A stretch of DNA of 41,657 nucleotides, taken from the NCBI GenBank assembly GCA_945878695.1, contig CAMDXI010000012.1:1-41657 (forward strand). Reading direction: 5' to 3'. This DNA is from Methylotenera oryzisoli (GTDB lineage Bacteria; Pseudomonadota; Gammaproteobacteria; Burkholderiales; Methylophilaceae). Shown one piece after another: positions 36,319 through 41,657 of this stretch. The stretch's first letter is position 1, and every line of letters starts with the position of its first letter. The translations under genes were made by a program, and so were the position numbers. The notes beneath the pieces are model-generated. The model did not search any database. It saw only the letters and a program-made list of their open reading frames with translations, and was not told the DNA's origin.

Positions 36319-36591
36319 TTAGTTAACTGCATCTTTCAATGTTTTACCAGCTGAGAAGCCAGGAGCTTTACGAGCAGCGATTTTTAATTCAGCACCAGTA
36401 CGTGGGTTGCGGCCTACGCGAGCAGCACGTTTGGATACTTTAAATGTACCAAAACCAACTAAAGTCACTGTGTCACCTTTTTTAAGTGCAGCAGTAATAG
36501 CAGAAGTTGTAGCATCAATAGCGCGACCAGCATCAGCTTTTGTTAAGCCAGCACTTGCGGCAATTGCATCAATCAATTCAGATTTGTTCAT
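36319..36591 (-). CDS. hupB: DNA-binding protein HU
   Basis: A 90-residue nucleoid protein: [22 protein letters not shown] at the start, [22 protein letters not shown] for the DNA-binding arms. It is of the HU type and not IHF-beta. AAGGGG lies nine bases before the ATG. The gap 36592-36799 upstream must hold its promoter, but I see no convincing -35/-10 pair. Confidence 0.96.
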   Translation of the reverse strand: MNKSELIDAIAASAGLTKADAGRAIDATTSAITAALKKGDTVTLVGFGTFKVSKRAARVGRNPRTGAELKIAARKAPGFSAGKTLKDAVN

Positions 36592-36799
36592 ATTATTATT
36601 CCCCTTAAGTTAAATGGTTTTGAAAAGCATGCTTACTTTGTCTGAATTTTTCCTACGAGTCAATGACATCAGCAATTATTCAAGCAACAAAATCGATTTT
36701 TTCTGGCATTTTTAGGTAAATTAACACCAATATGATAGCGGTATTCCCTATTACGTTTCTACTGGGCCTAGTTTATTCTTGGTTAATGTAGGCGATGGG

Positions 36800-37084
36800 T
36801 TATCGACCTAATTTATATTGAGTAGGGCAGTAGGCTCTGTTCACGTCTTGTGATCGTAGGCTTAGGTGTTTGATAGACTTGGTTTTAACTCTTTTACGCC
36901 ATAATTTATAGCTGCTAAATTTTAGATTGGCGCGCATTATTTTCATCAATGCACTTTCATCTAAATTGTAATTTACCAATATGGCTTCAAACGGGGTGCG
37001 ATCCTCCCATGCCATTTCTATGATTCTCGATAAATCTTCTGCTATTAGTTGACTCTGCTCATCCGTCTTACTTGTTTTATTCAT
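36800..37084 (-). CDS. TIGR03643 family (DUF2805) protein
   Basis: A 94-residue soluble protein with the diagnostic ISRIIEMAWEDRTPFEAI-like stretch (here LSRIIEMAWEDRTPFEAI) and SSYKLWRKRVKTKSIKH. The family looks like a small helical DNA-binding-type fold, but its function is unknown. It is divergent from the TonB receptor; the Fur box between them could affect both, although only the receptor side has a clear promoter. Confidence 0.85.
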   Translation of the reverse strand: MNKTSKTDEQSQLIAEDLSRIIEMAWEDRTPFEAILVNYNLDESALMKIMRANLKFSSYKLWRKRVKTKSIKHLSLRSQDVNRAYCPTQYKLGR

Positions 37085-37191
37085 GTTTAACGCTTTTATT
37101 TTTTAACTCCACTAAGTAACCCAAATTTCAATATAAGTTCCTTCCTCGCCGCTATCAGCTTTCATTAAATTAAATCACATTAAAAAAATCA

Positions 37192-37221
37192 TTGTAAATG
37201 ATAATTATTATCATCTATAAT
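37192..37221 (+). promoter_or_regulatory. Promoter with perfect Fur box upstream of the TonB receptor
   Basis: TGATAATTATTATCA at 37199-37213 is a perfect 7-1-7 Fur core. It sits inside the spacer between TTGTAA (37192-37197) and the consensus TATAAT (37216-37221), 18 bases apart. Iron-loaded Fur would block RNA polymerase, so the gene should be switched on in low iron. Confidence 0.85.
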
Positions 37222-37247
37222 TGCATTTGTCTATTGAATACCTCTTA

Positions 37248-39338
37248 ATGAATATTTTAAACATGAAGATAACGACAGTTAACCTAAGCATAAAAAAAAT
37301 CGTTGCAATTTTGCACGCGGTGTTTTTAGTGAACATTTCAGCTCATGCTGAAGACATCAACCTACCGCGCATCAATGTAATAGGAAACGACGAGCAAGCT
37401 ATAAACAAGCTACCTGGTTCCGTGGCCGTGATTGAAGAAGAGGCGCTCGCGCTTAAACAACCGCTGTCTACACAAGATGCATTGAAGGCAGTGCCAGGTA
37501 TCGTTATTCGTGAAGAAGAAGGTTACGGCTTTATTCCTAATATTGGAATGCGTGGATTGAATCCCAATCGCAGTCAAAAGTTACTCGTGCTTGAGGATGG
37601 CGTGCCAGTTGCGCCGGGCTTGTTCCTAGCTAACGAATCTTACTACAGCCCAAGAATAGAACGTATGCAAAGCATAGAAGTGCTTAAAGGCGCGGCTGGA
37701 TTGCGTTACGGACCCACTACCATAGGCGGGGTAATTAACTACAAAACTAAAGATCCGCAAGATGGCGTTAAATTAACCGCAAAAACCGGTTCGCATGGTT
37801 ACGGTTTGTTAGGGATAGATGCAGGCGGCGTCAGCGAATCGGCTGATACTATCGCTGGTATCAGTGTCATCACATCGCGCGGCGACGGATTCCGCCATAA
37901 TGGTTTTGATATGACCGATTTGGTGCTGAAAGGCGGTAGGCAGATCAATGAAAACCAATGGTTAAGCGCTAAATTCACGCATTATGAGAATGACGTGAAT
38001 ACCTCTTACGTGGGTTTACGGAAAAATGAGTACCGTAACGATCCTGATAAAAATCCAGCACCGAATGATTACTTCATTACCGATCGCCAGTCGTTTGATA
38101 TCAACCATGAGTGGCATATCAGCAGTGCAATAAAACTTAATACCTTGATGTATTGGACCCAATTAAGCCGTGATTATTGGCGGCGAGATGTGCAATCTAA
38201 AAATGCCAATGGCACTGTATTTCGTGGCTGTGATTCCAGCTTAACGGCTAGTCAATATTGCATGACGGGGCGTAACCGTGACTTTGAGATGATGGGCGTT
38301 GATAGCCGTCTGTTCATCACGCACAGCAGTTTCGGCCTAAAAAATGAAACGGAAATAGGCGTGCGCTTGCACAGTGACCATTTAAGCAATCAAACAGTGC
38401 GCTCTAAAACCGATCCTAATGCGCGTAGCGGCACTTTAACCGGCAACGTAACGGAAAAGGCCGATGGCCTCGCGTTGTACGCACAGAATCGTTTCGAATT
38501 AAGCCCACAGTTAGCTGTGACACCGGGCTTGCGCATTGAAGACTACCAACAAAAACTTAAAAATGAATTAAACGGCAACAACGGACATGCCGCTAACACT
38601 GAGCTTATGCCTGGTTTAGGGCTAACCTGGCAAGTGGTGCCGCAGGCGCAAGTTTTCGCCGGTGCGTTTAAAGGCTTTTCGCCGGCCATGACGGCCACGG
38701 CCATTAGCAGTGATGGCGTGGATCAGCAATTGGATGCCGAGCGATCTGTCAATTATGAGATAGGCTTGCGCGGTGCCATGCAAAAATTAAGCTACGAAGC
38801 CACGGTTTTTCACATGGATTTCGCTAATCAAATCATTAACCAAAGCCTATCCGGTGGCACTGATATGGCCAATGCCGGTAAAACCCTAAATCAAGGTATG
38901 GAGTTTGCATTAGCCTACGACATCGGCTCAGGCTGGCAAATAGATGGCAATGGTACGTATGTGGCGACGGCGGAATTTAAAAATGCTGCCCTTGGGCCTA
39001 AGGGTAATCGTTTACCCTACGCGCCTGAATTAACTGCCAGCCTAAATATTGGTTATAAAGTAGGCGAGCTTAAGCTTAACCTTGGTACTTATCATGTAAG
39101 CAGCCAATACGCCGATGCGGCGAATACGGTAATTGAAACCGATGACGGTACCAAAGGTAAAATTGCGGCTTACACGATTTTTAATTTAAACGCCTATTAC
39201 ACGTTTGATAAACACCTGTCCTTGTTTGCGTCGGTGCGTAACCTTGCCAATAAAAACTACATTGCCAGCCGCAACCCTGATGGTATTTTTCCTGGGGTAG
39301 AGCGCAATCTTGAAATCGGCGGCAGTTATAAGTTTTAA
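37248..39338 (+). CDS. TonB-dependent outer-membrane receptor, FecA-like
   Basis: A siderophore/ferric-chelate receptor of about 696 aa. It has a signal peptide ending near ISAHA, a plug domain (KLPGSVAVIEEEAL through LKGAAGLRYGPTTIGGVINYKT) and a 22-strand barrel ending in ...RNLEIGGSYKF with terminal Phe. VLEDGVPVAPGLFLANE and ASRNPDGIFPGVERN resemble the ferric dicitrate group. There is no N-terminal signalling domain, so it should not work through a FecIR-like sigma system. Fur regulation is strongly suggested. The start is ATG 37248 or ATG 37263; neither has a clear ribosome binding site, and a start at 37221 would lie in the -10 box. Confidence 0.92.
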   Translation: MNILNMKITTVNLSIKKIVAILHAVFLVNISAHAEDINLPRINVIGNDEQAINKLPGSVAVIEEEALALKQPLSTQDALKAVPGIVIREEEGYGFIPNIGMRGLNPNRSQKLLVLEDGVPVAPGLFLANESYYSPRIERMQSIEVLKGAAGLRYGPTTIGGVINYKTKDPQDGVKLTAKTGSHGYGLLGIDAGGVSESADTIAGISVITSRGDGFRHNGFDMTDLVLKGGRQINENQWLSAKFTHYENDVNTSYVGLRKNEYRNDPDKNPAPNDYFITDRQSFDINHEWHISSAIKLNTLMYWTQLSRDYWRRDVQSKNANGTVFRGCDSSLTASQYCMTGRNRDFEMMGVDSRLFITHSSFGLKNETEIGVRLHSDHLSNQTVRSKTDPNARSGTLTGNVTEKADGLALYAQNRFELSPQLAVTPGLRIEDYQQKLKNELNGNNGHAANTELMPGLGLTWQVVPQAQVFAGAFKGFSPAMTATAISSDGVDQQLDAERSVNYEIGLRGAMQKLSYEATVFHMDFANQIINQSLSGGTDMANAGKTLNQGMEFALAYDIGSGWQIDGNGTYVATAEFKNAALGPKGNRLPYAPELTASLNIGYKVGELKLNLGTYHVSSQYADAANTVIETDDGTKGKIAAYTIFNLNAYYTFDKHLSLFASVRNLANKNYIASRNPDGIFPGVERNLEIGGSYKF

Positions 39339-39344
39339 GCAAGA

Positions 39345-39370
39345 ATAGGCTGGCAGGTATGCCGGCCTAT
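39345..39370 (+). other. Hairpin after the TonB receptor gene
   Basis: ATAGGCTGGCA pairs with TGCCGGCCTAT (one G-T pair) around GGTA, seven bases after the stop. There is no T run. It may be a 3' mRNA stabiliser or a weak terminator. The rest of the gap up to 39546 holds TGATAAT at 39394-39400 (a Fur half-site at best) and TG-T-TATAAA at 39486-39494 (a possible extended -10 for ovoA). Confidence 0.45.
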
Positions 39371-39546
39371 CAAGCTAAACGAATAGGTTTGATTGATAAT
39401 AAATTCAAAGTAGGGGTGAACGTAAAATAAATTGCTTAAGTCATAGAAGGTAAATTTAATGCAGAGCAAGCAGTTGTCACATGCTTGTTATAAAATCTTA
39501 GTTCAAGCTTAGCTTAAATCACTCGTCAATCTAATATGAATAAAGC

Positions 39547-41652
39547 ATGAGCACACTTCCAAACCGCAGCATAGAAATAAGTATTGAAATGACGTCGTTC
39601 ACGCGCGAGCAGATTCGAGCCTACTTTCATCAAACATCCGATTTATACGAAAGTTTATTTGAGGCATTAAAAAGCGATGAGGCTTATTACATCAAGCCTA
39701 TCAATTTACGGCATCCGCTTATTTTTTATTACGGCCATACGCATACTTTTTTTATCAACAAATTAATTTTAGCGGGCTTAATCACCCAGCGCGTGCACCC
39801 TCAATTTGAATCCATGTTTGCCGTGGGTGTCGATGAGATGGGCTGGGACGACGTCAACGATAAGAACTACGATTGGCCAGCTCCCTCTGCAGTCAAAGCC
39901 TATCGTGCTAAGGTACGGCAAGCAGTGGATCACCTCATCATGAGCATGCCGCTCACGCCAAGCATAGATTGGGAAAGCCCGTGGTGGCCGATATTAATGG
40001 GCATAGAGCATGAGCGCATCCATTTGGAGACCAGCTCGGTGTTGATACGCCAGCACGATTTACGCTACGTGCAAACATCAGCTAATTGGCGCCCATGCCA
40101 ACTGGTCAATTCGATTGCGCCGGCTAACTCACTGGTGCCTATTCCTGCGTTCGACGGCGTGTTAAACAAATCCCCCAATCATTACGGTTGGGATAACGAA
40201 TACGGTCTGTCTAATGTGCAATGCCCTGGCTTTCAAGCAGCCAAGTACCTGACTTCCAATGCCGAATTTCTTCGCTTCGTCGAAGCTGGCGGGTATCTGG
40301 CGGATCAATATTGGCCGGAGGAAGGCTTGGCTTGGAAACGATACAGCCATGCAGAGCACCCTGAGTTTTGGGTCAAGGATGGGTTAAATTGGAAGCTCAG
40401 GATAATGACAGAGGAAATAGTCATGCCTTGGAGTTGGCCAGTGGAAGTTAATTACCACGAAGCCAAGGCGTTTTGCCTATGGATGGCTACGCAAACCGGC
40501 CAATCAGTTCGCCTGCCAACTGAGAACGAATGGTATAGTGTTTATGCCCATGCCGGATTGACAGATGAACATTTAAGCAGCGGTAAGCATGCCAATCTGC
40601 ATTTGGATCACTATGCATCGGCATGCCCAGTCGACGCTTTTGCCCATGGCGACCTGTATGATGTGGTGGGTAATGTATGGCAATGGACAGAAACGCCGAT
40701 ATACCCCTACGATGGATTTAAGGTGCACCCGCTGTATGACGATTTCACCACACCGACGTTTGATGGTCGTCATAACCTTATTAAAGGCGGCTCTTGGATT
40801 TCAACCGGCAACGAAGCGCTAAAAAGTGCACGCTATGCATTCAGGCGCCATTTCTTTCAACACGTAGGATTCCGCTACATTGTGACCGATACCCCAATTG
40901 AAAATAACGCTTCCCATTATGAATCCGATAAACAACTCTCTGAGTACGCCGAGTTTCACTACGGCGACAGCTATTTCGGTGTACCCAACTTTCCTAAGGC
41001 GCTCAGTGATTTCGCTCAAAGCCAGATGCAAGGCAAACCTAGTAAAACCGCGCTGGATTTAGGTTGTGCGACCGGACGGGCTAGCTTTGAATTGGCTCAG
41101 CATTTTGATCATGTCACCGGTATCGATTTTTCAGCTAGGTTTATAGGCTTAGCGCTTAAATTAGCGCAGCAAGGTATATTGCGCTATACCATGGTGAACG
41201 AGGGCGATCTAGTAGGCTATCAAGAACGTAGCTTGCGCGAGCTGAAGTTGGATGAGGTGGCGCATAAGGTGGATTTTTGGCAAGGCGATGCTTGCAACCT
41301 CAAACCGCAATTCACTGGCTACGATTTTGTCTTAGCCGCCAACTTAATTGATCGCCTTTACAGCCCACGTCAATTTCTCGCTGATATCCACCAACGTTTA
41401 AATATCGGTGGCGTATTGATGATTACTTCGCCCTATACGTGGTTGGAAGAGCACACGCCGAAAGAGGAGTGGTTGGGTGGCTTTAAACAAGACGGTGAAA
41501 ACGTGACGACATTGGATGGCCTTAAAGCGGTGCTTGGGCATCACTTTAAACTCATGCAAGAGCCTACTAAGATTCCTTTTGTTATCCGTGAAACGCGTCA
41601 CAAGTTCCAACATAGCTTGAGTGAAGTGACGCTTTGGGAGCGCGTGCTTTGA
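39547..41652 (+). CDS. ovoA: 5-histidylcysteine sulfoxide synthase/methyltransferase OvoA
   Basis: Bifunctional enzyme for ovothiol A, 701 aa. The N-terminal DinB-like domain carries the non-haem iron motif HX3HXE (H155, H159, E161 in HERIHLE) plus an earlier His in YYGHTHTF. A formylglycine-generating-enzyme/sulfatase-modifying domain follows (FLRFVEAGGY, VRLPTENEW, GNVWQWTETP, GGSWISTGNEA, FRRHFFQHVGFRY). The C-terminal SAM methyltransferase domain starts near residue 500 (LDLGCATGRASFELA). The iron domain couples Cys to C5 of His; the methyltransferase adds N-methylation after a separate lyase (OvoB) removes the Cys backbone. No OvoB-type PLP lyase is in the window. Confidence 0.93.
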   Translation: MSTLPNRSIEISIEMTSFTREQIRAYFHQTSDLYESLFEALKSDEAYYIKPINLRHPLIFYYGHTHTFFINKLILAGLITQRVHPQFESMFAVGVDEMGWDDVNDKNYDWPAPSAVKAYRAKVRQAVDHLIMSMPLTPSIDWESPWWPILMGIEHERIHLETSSVLIRQHDLRYVQTSANWRPCQLVNSIAPANSLVPIPAFDGVLNKSPNHYGWDNEYGLSNVQCPGFQAAKYLTSNAEFLRFVEAGGYLADQYWPEEGLAWKRYSHAEHPEFWVKDGLNWKLRIMTEEIVMPWSWPVEVNYHEAKAFCLWMATQTGQSVRLPTENEWYSVYAHAGLTDEHLSSGKHANLHLDHYASACPVDAFAHGDLYDVVGNVWQWTETPIYPYDGFKVHPLYDDFTTPTFDGRHNLIKGGSWISTGNEALKSARYAFRRHFFQHVGFRYIVTDTPIENNASHYESDKQLSEYAEFHYGDSYFGVPNFPKALSDFAQSQMQGKPSKTALDLGCATGRASFELAQHFDHVTGIDFSARFIGLALKLAQQGILRYTMVNEGDLVGYQERSLRELKLDEVAHKVDFWQGDACNLKPQFTGYDFVLAANLIDRLYSPRQFLADIHQRLNIGGVLMITSPYTWLEEHTPKEEWLGGFKQDGENVTTLDGLKAVLGHHFKLMQEPTKIPFVIRETRHKFQHSLSEVTLWERVL

Positions 41653-41657
41653 TCCAT

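Noticed and set aside
39394-39408. Fur box upstream of ovoA
   Set aside because: Only the left half-site TGATAAT is intact; the right half matches at about three of seven positions.

Overview
The window reads as a stretch of chromosome from a betaproteobacterium, most likely of the Methylophilaceae/Nitrosomonadales type. The grounds are the protein sequences, the surE-pcm-nlpD, birA-coaX and thrS-infC-rpmI-rplT-pheST-ihfA-merR blocks, and a moderate base composition. This placement is inference from family knowledge, not from a search. No rRNA, CRISPR array, insertion sequence or prophage is visible. Almost everything is housekeeping.

Layout: (1) 1-9611, the distal part of the complex I operon: nuoG (5' end missing), H, I, J, K, L, M, N, tightly packed with overlaps. 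It runs on into an ADP-ribose pyrophosphatase-like NUDIX gene and a TTG-started SDR gene. A 2OG-Fe(II) oxygenase converges on them. (2) 11871-19564, the translation block: tRNA-Val(GAC), a terminator-like hairpin, thrS, infC (AUA start), rpmI, rplT, terminator, pheS, pheT, terminator-like hairpin, ihfA, and a MerR regulator. (3) 19607-23663, tRNA-Pro(GGG) with a stringent-type promoter, then alr, ridA, an Old Yellow Enzyme, a nitroreductase and a CDPC thioredoxin-like protein. (4) 23683-28221 on the minus strand: birA, coaX, a small one-TM protein, surE, pcm, nlpD. (5) glnS, then a 605-bp stretch with no intact gene but with remnants of two truncated, facing genes. (6) A protein of unknown function, recJ, nnrD, tpiA, secG. 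(7) 35581-37084 on the minus strand: a 31-aa membrane miniprotein with its own promoter and a perfect palindrome, a secreted nuclease-like protein, HU, and a TIGR03643 protein. (8) A Fur-box-controlled TonB receptor followed by ovoA (ovothiol synthesis).

The points that most deserve a second look are these: the Fur-regulated receptor next to ovoA; the miniprotein with its palindrome; the gene-decay scar at 30146-30583, which carries two compensating A-run indels; a tRNA-Val whose anticodon loop has C at position 33; a terminator hairpin placed directly before the thrS start; and the AUA start of infC. Several of these (A-run indels, C33) could also be sequencing errors, so read-level checks come first. 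I did not recognise a clearly new multi-gene system; the receptor/ovoA pair is the nearest candidate.
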